A stretch of DNA of 64,000 bases from an uncultured Tenacibaculum sp. (GTDB lineage Bacteria > Bacteroidota > Bacteroidia > Flavobacteriales > Flavobacteriaceae): contig NZ_CANNBW010000001.1 in the NCBI RefSeq assembly GCF_947502995.1, positions 62,001 through 126,000 of the forward strand, in the 5' to 3' direction. Position numbers and translations under genes: made by a program. The notes under the pieces were generated by a model. That model made no database searches. It saw only the letters and a list, made by a program, of their open reading frames with translations, and was not told where the DNA came from. Each line of letters begins with the position of its first letter. Within the stretch, counting starts at the first letter, position 1. Below, piece after piece: positions 16,641-26,958 of the stretch.

Positions 16641-19211
16641 ATGATAAGAGTACGATTATCCCTAATTTTTATCGTGTTTTATACTTTTCTTTTTGCTCAA
16701 AAAGAGAAGCAAGTACCCTTGTTAAAGGTGTTAAACTCGATTGAAAAAACGTATAATATAAAGTTTTCTTTTTCTGAAGACATTATCGAAAACAAATCAA
16801 TAAATGTTGATAATGAAGATAGTTTATTAACTGTTTTAATTCAGCAAATAGAGAAGAAAACAGGATTAAAAATTAAAAAGATTAACGATCGTTATTACAC
16901 AATAGTTTCTAATACAGATAACATCAAAATTTCGGGTTATATTTTCGATGAAAATTCAAAAATTCCATTACTAGACGCTGCAGTTTTTACAAAAGAGAAA
17001 GGTGTAGGAACAGATGAAAAAGGCTATTTTGAGTTAAAAGGCTTACATGAAAAAGACACTGTTACTTTTTCTTTTGTTGGTTATGAAAATATACAAAAGA
17101 CAGTAGCTGAATTGAAAAAAGAAAATAGCATAACAGTGTATTTAAAAGAATCGTCTCAAACACTTAACGAGATTATAATTTCTAGCTATTTAACTACGGG
17201 AATTGCTAAAAATACAGATGGTTCAATTTTGTTGACACCAAGGAAACAGGGAGTTTTACCAGGTTTAACAGAAGCAGATGTTTTATTAAGTACACAGCAA
17301 TTACCAGGTATTCAAAGTCCTATTGAAAGTGCTTCAGGAATTCATATTAGAGGAGGAACACCAGACCAGAATTTAATTCTTTTTGATGGAATAAAATTAT
17401 ATAATACTTCTCATTTCTTTGGGTCTATTTCTGCTTTCAACCCTTATGTTGTTGATAATGTGAAAGTATATAAAAATGCTTCAAATGTTAAATACGGAAA
17501 TCATGTTTCTGGTGTTATCGATATCGAAACTATGTCAGATATACCCAAAAAGATAAGTGCAGGAGCAGGATTCAATTTTACAAATGCAGATGTAAATACT
17601 ACGATTCCTCTAGGAGAAAAATTAGGAGTACAATTTTCTTTTAGAAGATCTATTTCTGATTTGTTAGATACACCGACATTTGATAAACTTTCTCAAAAAG
17701 TATTTCAAAATACTGCTATTGCTGACGGAGAAACGCAAGCTGAAGAACAGCCTTTTATAGAAGATGAAAATAATTTTAGTTTCATTGATTTTAATACAAA
17801 AGTAATTTATCAACCCAACGACAAGAATAAAATATCATTACAACAAATTAGAATTAAAAATGATTTGGAGTATGAGTTGAATAATGAAGTTGATAATCAA
17901 TCTCGATTCGATTTTATTGATATTCAAAATGAGGGTTATGGAATAACTTGGAACAGAGGTTGGAGTGAAAACCTATCTCAAGAAACAAATATAAACTATA
18001 CAAATTACAAACTTTTTTATAACGGAAATAAAAAAAGAGATGGAACAATCTATGATTATACTATTAAAAATAACGAAGTAAAGGAAGTTACTTTTAGTTC
18101 TATTTTTAATCAGAAGTTAAATGATATAAGTGCATTGAATTTTGGATATCAGTTTACACAAAGTGATATTTCGTTTAGTTTAGATCAAGAGAATTTAGAT
18201 TTATTTAAAAAAGCAAATGAAAGTGATAAAAAAGCAAATAATCAACAGACAATATTAGTTGAATATGTATTAAGTAAATCAAAAAAATATAATTTTAATG
18301 TAGGCTTACGTACTAGTTATATGCCTTTGTTAAAAAAGACTTTTTTAGAGCCTAGGATATATGGTAGAGTTCAAGTACTTCCTTCTTTTTGGTTAAATAC
18401 ATCAGCAGAAATCAAACAACAATATACGAGTAAAATTATAGAGTTTTTTACTTCAGATTTTGGTTTAGAAAACGAATTGTGGGCAATTTCTAATGGTAAA
18501 AATGTTCCTATTTTAAAAAGTCAACAAGTAACTTTTGGATTCTTATTCGACAAAGGAGGTTGGTTAATAGATACTGAAGCTTATTATAAGAATATAGAAG
18601 GATTAACTTCTTTATCCACTGGTCTTGACAATAGTTCTTCCGAAACTATTTTCAATGGAAAAGCAGCTGTTTTAGGGATAGATATACTATTGAAGAAAAA
18701 ATGGACTTCAAATATTAGCTCTTGGGTAAGTTATACATTTGGTGAAAACACAATGGATTTCACTGGGTTTAATGATGGAAAATCTTTTAAAGGAAATTTT
18801 AATATTTCAAATGCATTGTATGTAGCACAACAATTAAAGTTTGGTAATTTCGATTTTTCATTAGGATGGACTTTCAGAACAGGTTTACCATTTAGTGATG
18901 TTGTAGATGGTGGATTTGATATTGAACAAGAACAGTTGTCACAGAAAATTGAAAATAGAAATCAAAAACAGTTGCCAAATTTTCATCGTTTAGATGCATC
19001 TGCAACCTATGATTTTTATTGGAGTAAAAAAAGAAAAGTGAAATCAAAAATAGGACTCTCATTTATCAATATTTATAATAGAAAGAATATTTTGAGGCGA
19101 ACTTATGAGGAGGCAGTAGATCCTCTAAACCCTTCTCGTAGTATAATAAATACTGTAGATACCTTTTCTTTAGGTTTTACTCCAAACGTAGTTTTTAGAG
19201 TTCAGTTTTAG
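16641..19211 (+). CDS. TonB-dependent transducer with STN domain
   Basis: An 856-residue outer-membrane receptor. After the signal peptide (to about 19) comes an STN signalling domain (about 25-90, LLKVLNSIEKTYNIKFSF), then a carboxypeptidase-like beta-sandwich (about 97-168), the plug (about 190-300, with IHIRGGTPDQNLILFDGI) and a 22-strand barrel ending in the aromatic FRVQF. The STN domain links it to the FecR protein and sigma factor just upstream. No SusD-like partner follows. The ligand is unknown: iron chelate, peptide and glycan are all possible. Confidence 0.92.
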   Translation: MIRVRLSLIFIVFYTFLFAQKEKQVPLLKVLNSIEKTYNIKFSFSEDIIENKSINVDNEDSLLTVLIQQIEKKTGLKIKKINDRYYTIVSNTDNIKISGYIFDENSKIPLLDAAVFTKEKGVGTDEKGYFELKGLHEKDTVTFSFVGYENIQKTVAELKKENSITVYLKESSQTLNEIIISSYLTTGIAKNTDGSILLTPRKQGVLPGLTEADVLLSTQQLPGIQSPIESASGIHIRGGTPDQNLILFDGIKLYNTSHFFGSISAFNPYVVDNVKVYKNASNVKYGNHVSGVIDIETMSDIPKKISAGAGFNFTNADVNTTIPLGEKLGVQFSFRRSISDLLDTPTFDKLSQKVFQNTAIADGETQAEEQPFIEDENNFSFIDFNTKVIYQPNDKNKISLQQIRIKNDLEYELNNEVDNQSRFDFIDIQNEGYGITWNRGWSENLSQETNINYTNYKLFYNGNKKRDGTIYDYTIKNNEVKEVTFSSIFNQKLNDISALNFGYQFTQSDISFSLDQENLDLFKKANESDKKANNQQTILVEYVLSKSKKYNFNVGLRTSYMPLLKKTFLEPRIYGRVQVLPSFWLNTSAEIKQQYTSKIIEFFTSDFGLENELWAISNGKNVPILKSQQVTFGFLFDKGGWLIDTEAYYKNIEGLTSLSTGLDNSSSETIFNGKAAVLGIDILLKKKWTSNISSWVSYTFGENTMDFTGFNDGKSFKGNFNISNALYVAQQLKFGNFDFSLGWTFRTGLPFSDVVDGGFDIEQEQLSQKIENRNQKQLPNFHRLDASATYDFYWSKKRKVKSKIGLSFINIYNRKNILRRTYEEAVDPLNPSRSIINTVDTFSLGFTPNVVFRVQF

Positions 19212-19264
19212 TTATAAAATTGCTAATAAATTTTTTTGGAACAATAATTGTCATTCTTTTTTTA

Positions 19265-19272
19265 TAAGTTTG
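19265..19272 (+). promoter_or_regulatory. Bacteroidota -7 element (TAagTTTG)
   Basis: Exact TAnnTTTG match 5 bases before the ATG at 19278. Its position argues against translation from the upstream TTG at 19248. Confidence 0.45.
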
Positions 19273-19277
19273 AAAGT

Positions 19278-20063
19278 ATGAGAAAGACGATATTTTTTTT
19301 AGCTCTTCTATTGATAGTTAGTAAAGTTTTTTCACAAGAAACTATAGCTACTACTCCAGCCTTTAAGGGAGGAGAATGGTTACAATATAGAATGAGTTAT
19401 AGTGGTTTTTTAAAGGCTGGTACAGCAACATTATCTTTACAAGAAACTCAGCTAGAGGGAAAAAAAGTACTTCACGCAACAGGAGAAGGAACAACTTCAA
19501 CAGTTGTAGGTTGGTTTTTTAAAGTAGAAGATAAATACGAAAGTTATTTTACTACTCCAGAAGTGAAGCCTTATTTATTTAAAAGAAAAATAAATGAAGG
19601 AGGTTATAAAAAAGACAAACAAATTACTTTTGATCATAATAAGAACACTGCACGTGTTCAAGATTTTCTTAAGAAAAAAGATAGCGTTTTTTCAGTAAAA
19701 GGTCCACAAGACATGATCTCAACTTTTTACTTTTTAAGAAGTCATGATACAAAAAATCTTAAAGCAGGTGATGAAATAGATGTTTCTATGTTTTTTGATG
19801 AAAAAGCTTACCCTTTTAAATTACATTGTTTAGGATTTGAAACTATAAAAACTAAATTTGGTAAGCTAAGAACGCAGAAATTCAGGCCTTTAGTTCAAGC
19901 CGGAAGAGTTTTTAAAGCAGAAGAAAGTGTTACAATCTGGATTACTGCAGACGACAATAAAATTCCAATTAAAATGAAGGCTTCTTTGGCTGTTGGTTCA
20001 CTTAGAGCAGAATTAGAGGCTTATAAAGGTTTAGCGAATCCGTTTGAGGTTGTTTACGACTAA
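19278..20063 (+). CDS. DUF3108 domain-containing periplasmic protein
   Basis: The ATG at 19278 gives a clean signal peptide (MRKTIFFLALLLIVSKVFSQ); the frame is open from a TTG at 19248 but that would bury the signal. The mature protein (about 240 residues) has the DUF3108 pattern: FKGGEWLQYRMSYSGFLKAG near the start, then a long beta-rich body with VKGPQDMISTFYFLRS and a closing KMKASLAVGSLRAELEAY. The family is periplasmic or outer-membrane associated and of unclear function. It precedes an M23 peptidase, as in other flavobacteria (from memory). Confidence 0.85.
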   Translation: MRKTIFFLALLLIVSKVFSQETIATTPAFKGGEWLQYRMSYSGFLKAGTATLSLQETQLEGKKVLHATGEGTTSTVVGWFFKVEDKYESYFTTPEVKPYLFKRKINEGGYKKDKQITFDHNKNTARVQDFLKKKDSVFSVKGPQDMISTFYFLRSHDTKNLKAGDEIDVSMFFDEKAYPFKLHCLGFETIKTKFGKLRTQKFRPLVQAGRVFKAEESVTIWITADDNKIPIKMKASLAVGSLRAELEAYKGLANPFEVVYD

Positions 20064-20118
20064 ATCGTTTTAGTTGTTTACATTGTGTTAAAGTAACCTT
20101 AGCGAAAGCAATTATTTG

Positions 20119-20126
20119 TACATTTG
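20119..20126 (+). promoter_or_regulatory. Bacteroidota -7 element (TAcaTTTG)
   Basis: Exact TAnnTTTG match 28 bases before the GTG at 20155. It overlaps the longest possible frame of the next gene (TTG at 20116), so the downstream GTG is the likelier start. Confidence 0.5.
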
Positions 20127-20154
20127 TTTCTTTAGAGGAGCAAAAAACAAAGAG

Positions 20155-21468
20155 GTGAAGGTTAGTTACTATTCGTGTATTTTTTTATTCATTATTATTT
20201 TATCAGTTTCTTGTAAGCAAGAAAAAGTAGAAGAAACACCTGAAGAGGTTATAGAAGTTAAAGAGCCTGAACCAGTTATTGAATATGGTTTTAATATCGA
20301 TAACTATACAGTAATTAATGACACGATTAAAAGTGGTGAAAGCTTTGGAATTATCTTAGATCGTCATCATGTTTTTTATCCAAAAATTAATGCGATTTCA
20401 ACTAAAATCAAAGATACTTTCGATGTTAGAAAAGTAAGAGCCGGAAAACCTTATACTATTCTAGCGTCAAAAGATACAACTCAAACAGCTCAAGTTTTTA
20501 TTTATAAACATAATAGAATAGAATCTACTGTAATCAATTTTAAAGATTCTATTATAGAAGCATACACCTACAAAGAACCCGTAAAAATTATTGAAAGAGA
20601 AGTTTCTGGAAAAATTATAGATAATTTTTCTCAAGCCTTAGATACATTAGGTTACGGAGCTACTTTAGCAAATGAAGTAGCTGATATTTATTCTTGGACT
20701 GTAGATTTTTATAGACTTCAAAAAGATGATACATTCAAATTAATTTTTGAACAGAAATTTATTAACGATACTGTTCCTGTTGGATATGGAAAAATTAAAG
20801 CAGCAGTATTTAATCATAAAGGAACCGATTTATATGCCTATCGTTATGTAGCCGATTCTATTAAGGGAGATGTAGATTATTATGATGATGAAGCAGGATT
20901 GTTAAGGAGACAGTTTTTAAAATCACCAATAAAATTTCAATATCGAATTTCTTCAAGATATAATTTAAGAAGACGTATAGCTTTATACGGAAATAAAGTT
21001 AGACCTCACCGAGGTACAGATTTTGCTGCCGCTTATGGAACTCCAATTATGACTACGGCAAGTGGAACTGTAGTAGAATCTGCACGAAGAGGAGGAAACG
21101 GAAATTATGTAAAAGTAAAGCATAATAGTACTTATTCTACTCAATACTTACATATGAAAAGACGTAAAGTTCGTGTTGGTGAATATGTAAAACAAGGAGA
21201 TGTTATTGGTTGGGTTGGAATGACCGGAAATACAAGTGGACCACACGTATGCTACCGATTCTGGAAGAATGGAAAACAAGTAGATCCTTTCAGACAAAAA
21301 CTTCCTACAGCTAAACCAATGGTAGATAGCCTTAAACCAAAATATTTCGAGTTTATAAGCCCGTTAAAAGAACAACTAAATAAAATTCCTTTACCTGTTA
21401 TTGAAGATGTTTTAGAAACAGAAGAATTAGAAAAAACAGAAGAGGATAAAACCATCGCTAAAAATTAA
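20155..21468 (+). CDS. M23-family peptidoglycan metallopeptidase, lipoprotein
   Basis: The start is taken as GTG at 20155, giving a lipoprotein signal ([20 protein letters not shown], Cys at 20) of a 437-residue protein. The C-terminal LytM domain (about 285-385) shows [14 protein letters not shown] (zinc ligands in HxxxD), YLHMKR with the catalytic His, and GPHVCYRFW, where the second His of the usual HxH is Cys; I recall this variant in Bacteroidota. The long N-terminal part is a beta-rich spacer. It likely cuts peptidoglycan cross-links during growth. It is 7 bases upstream of pgi. Confidence 0.9.
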   Translation: MKVSYYSCIFLFIIILSVSCKQEKVEETPEEVIEVKEPEPVIEYGFNIDNYTVINDTIKSGESFGIILDRHHVFYPKINAISTKIKDTFDVRKVRAGKPYTILASKDTTQTAQVFIYKHNRIESTVINFKDSIIEAYTYKEPVKIIEREVSGKIIDNFSQALDTLGYGATLANEVADIYSWTVDFYRLQKDDTFKLIFEQKFINDTVPVGYGKIKAAVFNHKGTDLYAYRYVADSIKGDVDYYDDEAGLLRRQFLKSPIKFQYRISSRYNLRRRIALYGNKVRPHRGTDFAAAYGTPIMTTASGTVVESARRGGNGNYVKVKHNSTYSTQYLHMKRRKVRVGEYVKQGDVIGWVGMTGNTSGPHVCYRFWKNGKQVDPFRQKLPTAKPMVDSLKPKYFEFISPLKEQLNKIPLPVIEDVLETEELEKTEEDKTIAKN

Positions 21469-21475
21469 TCAATCC

Positions 21476-23044
21476 ATGGCTCTGAAAAACTATAATCCAA
21501 CTCAAACTGAAACTTGGAAAAAATTAACAGATCATTTTGAAGCATCTAAAAACTTAAACTTAAAAGAATTGTTTAGGACAGATGAGAGTAGAAAAGAAAA
21601 TTTCTCTGTTACAGTTGATGATTTAGAAGTTGATTTTTCAAAAAATAGAATCACTAGAGAAACTTTAGATTTATTAGTTGAATTAGCTAATGAGGTAGAG
21701 TTAAAAGATGCAATTGAGAAATATTTTACAGGAGAAACGATAAATGTTACTGAAGGTAGAGCTGTATTACATACGGCACTAAGAAGTACTTCTGAAGAGC
21801 CAGTTTTAGTCGACGGAAAAGATATCAAACCAAAAGTTCAAACCGCACTAAGAAAAATTAGAGCTTTTAGTAATAAAGTAATTTCTGGAAAGTGGAAAGG
21901 GTATTCTGGAAAGTCTATTACCGATGTTGTAAATATTGGTATCGGAGGTTCAGATTTAGGTCCAGATATGATTGTTGAAGGACTAAAGTTTTATAAGAAT
22001 AAATTAAATACACATTTTGTTTCTAATGTAGATGGAGATCACGTTTCAGAGGTATTAAAGAATTTAAATCCTGAAACAACACTTTTTGTAATTGTATCAA
22101 AAACATTTACAACTCAAGAAACAATTAGTAATGCCAATACAATTAAAAATTGGTTTTTAAAATCAGGATCAATTTTCGATGTAGCAAAACATTTTGTTGC
22201 GGTTTCTACAAACTTAGACGCAGTTTATGATTTTGGTATTGATAAAAATAATGTTTTCCCAATGTGGAATTGGGTTGGAGGAAGATTCTCTTTATGGTCT
22301 GCAGTAGGCTTATCAATAAGCTTAGCTGTCGGATTCGATAATTTTAGGGAATTATTAAACGGAGCAGAAGAAATGGATATCCATTTCAGAACTACCGATT
22401 TTGATGAAAACATACCTGTGATTTTAGCTTTATTAAGCGTTTGGTATAACAATTTCTATGGAGCAGAAACAGAAGCAATTCTACCATACACACAATACTT
22501 ATCAAAACTTCCAGATTATCTTCAGCAAGCTGTTATGGAAAGTAACGGAAAAGGAGTTGATAGAGACGGAAATGAAATAACTTATCAAACAGGAACAATT
22601 GTTTGGGGGAGTACAGGTACAAACATGCAACATGCATTTATGCAGTTAGTTCATCAAGGTACAAAGTTAATACCAACAGATTTTATAGGATTTAAAGAAT
22701 CGTTACACGGTTTAGAAGATCATCACAATAAATTAATGGCAAACTACAATGCCCAAATGGAAGCACTTGCTTTTGGTAAAACAAAAGAAGAGGTTCATTT
22801 AGAATTAAAAGCTTCTGGAGAAATGGAAAAAATTAATTCTTTATTACCTTATAAAGTATTTTCTGGGAACAGACCGAGCAACGGAATCTTATTTGATAAA
22901 TTAACACCTAAATCTTTAGGAAAGTTAGTTTCATTATATGAACACAAGATTTTTGTACAGGGAATTGTTTGGAACATATACTCTTACGACCAATTTGGTG
23001 TCGAATTAGGGAAAGAATTAGCTAAAAAACTCCTAAAAAATTAG
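21476..23044 (+). CDS. pgi: Glucose-6-phosphate isomerase
   Basis: Interconverts glucose-6-phosphate and fructose-6-phosphate. The 522 residues include the sugar-phosphate loop [13 protein letters not shown] (about 158-170), SKTFTTQET (about 208-216), the signature [16 protein letters not shown] (about 263-278), the base-catalyst Glu region ([12 protein letters not shown]) and [16 protein letters not shown] with the conserved His. Somewhat shorter than E. coli (549), mainly at the N-terminus, which is normal for Bacteroidota. It closely follows the M23 gene. Confidence 0.95.
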   Translation: MALKNYNPTQTETWKKLTDHFEASKNLNLKELFRTDESRKENFSVTVDDLEVDFSKNRITRETLDLLVELANEVELKDAIEKYFTGETINVTEGRAVLHTALRSTSEEPVLVDGKDIKPKVQTALRKIRAFSNKVISGKWKGYSGKSITDVVNIGIGGSDLGPDMIVEGLKFYKNKLNTHFVSNVDGDHVSEVLKNLNPETTLFVIVSKTFTTQETISNANTIKNWFLKSGSIFDVAKHFVAVSTNLDAVYDFGIDKNNVFPMWNWVGGRFSLWSAVGLSISLAVGFDNFRELLNGAEEMDIHFRTTDFDENIPVILALLSVWYNNFYGAETEAILPYTQYLSKLPDYLQQAVMESNGKGVDRDGNEITYQTGTIVWGSTGTNMQHAFMQLVHQGTKLIPTDFIGFKESLHGLEDHHNKLMANYNAQMEALAFGKTKEEVHLELKASGEMEKINSLLPYKVFSGNRPSNGILFDKLTPKSLGKLVSLYEHKIFVQGIVWNIYSYDQFGVELGKELAKKLLKN

Positions 23045-23168
23045 TCCTAAAAATTAAAACTAACGGAATATTCTTAAAGGATCGTTAAAAAAGTTAACAT
23101 TTATTTAATATTGGAAATATTAAAAAGAGTGAATTTTGCTTCGTTTTAATTACATTATATAAAGGACA

Positions 23169-26100
23169 ATGAAAAATTTCAAAAATTTACTACTAGTATC
23201 TTTACTGTTTGTTGTAACAACAGTTTTAGGTCAAGGGGTAACTTCGTCTTCTGCTTCAGGTAAGATTACCGATAACACAGGAGAACCGTTACCAGGTGCA
23301 AATGTACTTTTAGTACATACACCTTCAGGAACTAAGTATGGTGCTTCTACAGATCTTGATGGATTCTTTAGAATTTCTAACATGAGAACAGGTGGACCAT
23401 ATAAGTTAACTATTTCTTTTGTTGGTTTCCAAACAATAGAGAATAGTGGGATTTACTTAACATTAGGTCAATCTAAAAAATTCAACTTATCTCTTAGAGA
23501 AGATTCAAACCAACTTGAAGAAGTTGTAATTAACGCTCAAAGAGATGGATTAATTGATGGTAATAAAACAGGTTCTGAAACTACTATCGGAAAAAGAGAA
23601 ATCGCTACGTTAGCATCTGCTTCACGTTCTGTTGCAGATTTCGTAAGATTAACTCCTCAAACTCAGATTAGTGAAGGAGATGATGGATTCTCAATTTCTA
23701 TTAGTGGACAAAATAACAGATATAACTCTATCTATATTGATGGAGCTGTAAATAACGATGTATTCGGTTTAGCTGGTTCAGGAACAAATGGAGGACAAAC
23801 AGGAGTAAGTCCTTTCTCTATTGATGCAATTGAGCAGTTTCAAGTAAACATCGCTCCATTCGATGTAAGACAATCTGGTTTTACAGGAGGTGCGATTAAC
23901 GCAATTACAAGATCAGGAACTAACAAATTCGAAGGATCTGCTTATTTCTTCACAAGAAACGAAGATTTAGCAGGTAAAACTCCAGTAGATTTAGTTGGTT
24001 CTAATGGTAGACAAAAATTAGGTGAGTTTACTGCTAATACTTATGGTGTAAGAATCGGAGGTCCAGTAATAGAAGATAAATTATTCTTCTTCGTAAACTA
24101 TGAAAGACAAGATGATGAATTACCACAACCATTCGCAATTGAAAACTATGACGGTGATTCTAATGCAGCTGATATCACAAGATTAAGAGATCACGTATTA
24201 AATACTTACGGATATGATATCGGAAGTTTCGAAAATGCATTAAGAACTCTACAGAGTGATAAGATTACTGCTAAAATCGACTGGAATATCAACGATAGAA
24301 ACAAGCTTTTATTAAAACACACTTATGTAAGTGCAGAAAATTTAGAAACTAGAAGTTCTGGTTCTAGAAGTTTAGGTTTTTCTAATGGTTCTGAGTTTTT
24401 CATCAGTAACACAAACTCTTCTTCTTTAGAGTGGAATTACCAAGGAGATAAAATAGCAAACAGTTTATTAGTTGGTTATACAAGAGTAAGAGATGATAGA
24501 TCTCCATTTGGAAACCCATTCCCAACTGTAGTAATTGGAGATGGTATTAATACTTTTGGTTTTGACGGTATCCAGTTTGGAGCTGAGCGTTTTTCTACAG
24601 CGAACTTATTAAATACTGATGTATTAACAGTAACAAACAACTTTAACATTTACTACGGTAAACACACTGTTACTTTAGGTACTCACAACGAATTTACAGA
24701 TGTAAAGAACTTATTCTTTGCTTCTAACTACGGAACATACGTATACGAGTCTGTTGATGATTTCATCAACAATACAAACTTAGTTGACTACGAAAGAAAC
24801 TACTCATTAATTTCTAATAGTGTTGGTGATAATTCTACTGGTGCTGCTGAATTTGGAACTAAGCAATTTGGTTTCTATGTTCAAGATGAAGTTGATTTCA
24901 CAGATAACTTAAAAATTACTGCAGGTTTACGTTTCGATATTCCAGTATGGGAAGACGGTGCTGTAAACAACGATTTTAATACAAGAACTGTTGCTTTATT
25001 ACAAGCTGCAGGTAAAGATTTACAAGGAGCAAGAGTTGGTCAAGGAGTTAATTCTAGATTATACATTTCTCCAAGATTAGGATTTAACTGGGATGTAGAT
25101 GGAAAAGCTACTACTCAAATTCGTGGAGGTATGGGTATCTTCGTATCTAGATTACCATTAGTATGGCCAGGAGGTACATATAACAACAATGGTGTTACTC
25201 AAGGAAACTTCGAGGATGCAACAGGTTTAACATTCAACCCAGATATCAATACACAACCAATCGGTGTTGCTCCAGGTTCAGGATTCACAGGAGGAAATGT
25301 AGATTTATTTACTCCAGATTTCCAATTACCACAAGTAGTAAAATATAACATTGCTGTTGATAGAAAGTTACCAGCTGGTTTCTCTGTATCTGCTGACTTT
25401 GTTTACAACGATAATTTATCTGCAATTTTCTACGAAAACTTAAACATTCCTGATGCAGTAGGAACGTTAGTAGGAGCTGATAACAGACCTTTCTATAACA
25501 GAAGAGGTTCTATCGATAATACTTATGGAAGAATTATTTTAGCTTCTAACACAGATGTTGGTAGCTCTTGGAATACATCTTTCACAGCTAGAAATACATT
25601 CAAGAGTTCTTTAATTGATGTTTATTCTTCTGCTACTTATTCTTATGGTTCTTCTACTAGTATCTTTGACGGTACTTCATCTCAGAACAGTTCTCAATGG
25701 AGAGGTATTGTTACTGTAAATGGTAAAAATGGTAACCCTCAATTAGGTAGATCTGGTTTCGATCAAGGAAGTAGAATTTTTGCTAACGTAAGTGCAGATT
25801 TCAAATGGAACGAAAACTTAAAGACTACTATCGGTTTATTCTATAATGGTCAAGAAGGAAGACCTTTCTCTTATGTATACGGAGGACGTGATTTATTAAA
25901 TGACGATTCAAGAGATAACGCATTAATTTATGTACCAGCTAGTGCTTCTGAAATTAACTTAGTTGATTTTGTAGATAATGGTACTACTGTAACTGCTGCT
26001 GAGCAGTGGGATGCTTTAAACGCTTATATAGAAAATGATGATTACTTAAGAACTAGAAGAGGTACTTACGCTGAAAGAAACGGAGATAGAGCTAGATTCT

Positions 26101-26399
26101 CTCACGTAGTAGATTTAAAATTCTTACAAGATTTCACAGTTAATGCATTTGGACAAAAGCATACATTACAATTAAGTGCAGATATCTTTAACTTCACAAA
26201 CTTATTAAATAAGAACTGGGGTAAAACATATTTTGCTAGTGATGTTAGTTTAATCGAAGTTGAAGGTGGTGGTGGAACTGCTAACCCAGAATTCACTTTC
26301 GATCCAAATAGAACTATTACTATCGATCAAATTGATGATAGAGGAATCCAATCTTCTAGATGGCAAGCACAAATCGGTCTTAGATATATCTTTAACTAA
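23169..26399 (+). CDS. Oar-like TonB-dependent receptor
   Basis: A 1076-residue outer-membrane protein: signal peptide to about 22, carboxypeptidase-like regulatory domain (about 28-115), plug (about 120-250, with FSISISGQNNRYNSIYIDG and QSGFTGGAINAITRSGTN) and a large barrel ending LRYIFN. The N-terminal beta-sandwich and the plug sequence fit the Oar family found across Bacteroidota. The gene uses AAC, TTC and TAC codons visibly more than its neighbours, suggesting high expression. It has a strong terminator of its own. Substrate unknown. Confidence 0.9.
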   Translation: MKNFKNLLLVSLLFVVTTVLGQGVTSSSASGKITDNTGEPLPGANVLLVHTPSGTKYGASTDLDGFFRISNMRTGGPYKLTISFVGFQTIENSGIYLTLGQSKKFNLSLREDSNQLEEVVINAQRDGLIDGNKTGSETTIGKREIATLASASRSVADFVRLTPQTQISEGDDGFSISISGQNNRYNSIYIDGAVNNDVFGLAGSGTNGGQTGVSPFSIDAIEQFQVNIAPFDVRQSGFTGGAINAITRSGTNKFEGSAYFFTRNEDLAGKTPVDLVGSNGRQKLGEFTANTYGVRIGGPVIEDKLFFFVNYERQDDELPQPFAIENYDGDSNAADITRLRDHVLNTYGYDIGSFENALRTLQSDKITAKIDWNINDRNKLLLKHTYVSAENLETRSSGSRSLGFSNGSEFFISNTNSSSLEWNYQGDKIANSLLVGYTRVRDDRSPFGNPFPTVVIGDGINTFGFDGIQFGAERFSTANLLNTDVLTVTNNFNIYYGKHTVTLGTHNEFTDVKNLFFASNYGTYVYESVDDFINNTNLVDYERNYSLISNSVGDNSTGAAEFGTKQFGFYVQDEVDFTDNLKITAGLRFDIPVWEDGAVNNDFNTRTVALLQAAGKDLQGARVGQGVNSRLYISPRLGFNWDVDGKATTQIRGGMGIFVSRLPLVWPGGTYNNNGVTQGNFEDATGLTFNPDINTQPIGVAPGSGFTGGNVDLFTPDFQLPQVVKYNIAVDRKLPAGFSVSADFVYNDNLSAIFYENLNIPDAVGTLVGADNRPFYNRRGSIDNTYGRIILASNTDVGSSWNTSFTARNTFKSSLIDVYSSATYSYGSSTSIFDGTSSQNSSQWRGIVTVNGKNGNPQLGRSGFDQGSRIFANVSADFKWNENLKTTIGLFYNGQEGRPFSYVYGGRDLLNDDSRDNALIYVPASASEINLVDFVDNGTTVTAAEQWDALNAYIENDDYLRTRRGTYAERNGDRARFSHVVDLKFLQDFTVNAFGQKHTLQLSADIFNFTNLLNKNWGKTYFASDVSLIEVEGGGGTANPEFTFDPNRTITIDQIDDRGIQSSRWQAQIGLRYIFN

Positions 26400-26419
26400 G
26401 ATATTCACCATATTTTTTA

Positions 26420-26447
26420 AAACCACCTCAAATGAGGTGGTTTTTTT
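26420..26447 (+). terminator. Rho-independent terminator after the Oar-like receptor
   Basis: Perfect 11-bp stem (AAACCACCTCA / TGAGGTGGTTT) with a tiny loop, then a T run. Confidence 0.9.
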
Positions 26448-26493
26448 ATGCATAAAATTCAGTACTTTTACACTATAAATAAACTAACTAATT

Positions 26494-26910
26494 ATGATGA
26501 AAACAGTTCACTCTTATTGGGCTTACATTGCATTAGCAGTATTAATTTTTGCTGTTGTAAATGCTGTAATAGGATTAGTACAGAAAAAAGAATTTACGCA
26601 TAAAGATTTCCGCTTAGGATTGTTCACTTTAATTACTGCTCACATTCAATTATTAATAGGTTTAGGATGGTATTTTATGTCTCCTTGGTATAAATCAATG
26701 AAAGCAAACGGTGTAGACGCTACAAATCGTTTATTAGCCATTGAGCACCCAATAATGATGATTTTAGCAATTACTTTAATCACAATAGGTTGGTCTAAGC
26801 ATAAAAAACAAGTTAAAAGCGAATCTAAATTTAAAACCTTTACCATTTTTTACGGAATAGCCTTGCTATTTGTTTTGTCAAGAATTCCATGGTCTAACTG
26901 GTTATCTTAA
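26494..26910 (+). CDS. Conserved four-helix membrane protein
   Basis: A 138-residue protein with four transmembrane helices (about 10-30, 42-64, 84-103, 116-132). His residues sit at helix ends (VHSYWAYIA, ITAHIQLLIGLGW, AIEHPIMMILAI), an arrangement reminiscent of small haem-b membrane proteins, though binding is not established. The frame opens with two adjacent Met codons; either could be used. It is followed by a GC-rich hairpin and then the acyltransferase gene. Conserved in flavobacteria as far as I recall; function unknown. Confidence 0.75.
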   Translation: MMKTVHSYWAYIALAVLIFAVVNAVIGLVQKKEFTHKDFRLGLFTLITAHIQLLIGLGWYFMSPWYKSMKANGVDATNRLLAIEHPIMMILAITLITIGWSKHKKQVKSESKFKTFTIFYGIALLFVLSRIPWSNWLS

Positions 26911-26923
26911 AATTGAAAACTTA

Positions 26924-26953
26924 ATTCCCGCATCTAGCGGGAATCTTATTTTA
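26924..26953 (+). terminator. Hairpin, probable weak terminator or attenuator
   Basis: Perfect 8-bp stem (ATTCCCGC / GCGGGAAT, loop ATCTA) followed by CTTATTTTAA, ending 15 bases before the acyltransferase ATG. Confidence 0.55.
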
Positions 26954-26958
26954 ATAAA

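Noticed and set aside
26250..26478. Frames on both strands around the end of the Oar-like receptor
   Set aside because: They lie in the receptor's final codons and its terminator; the receptor frame explains the sequence.
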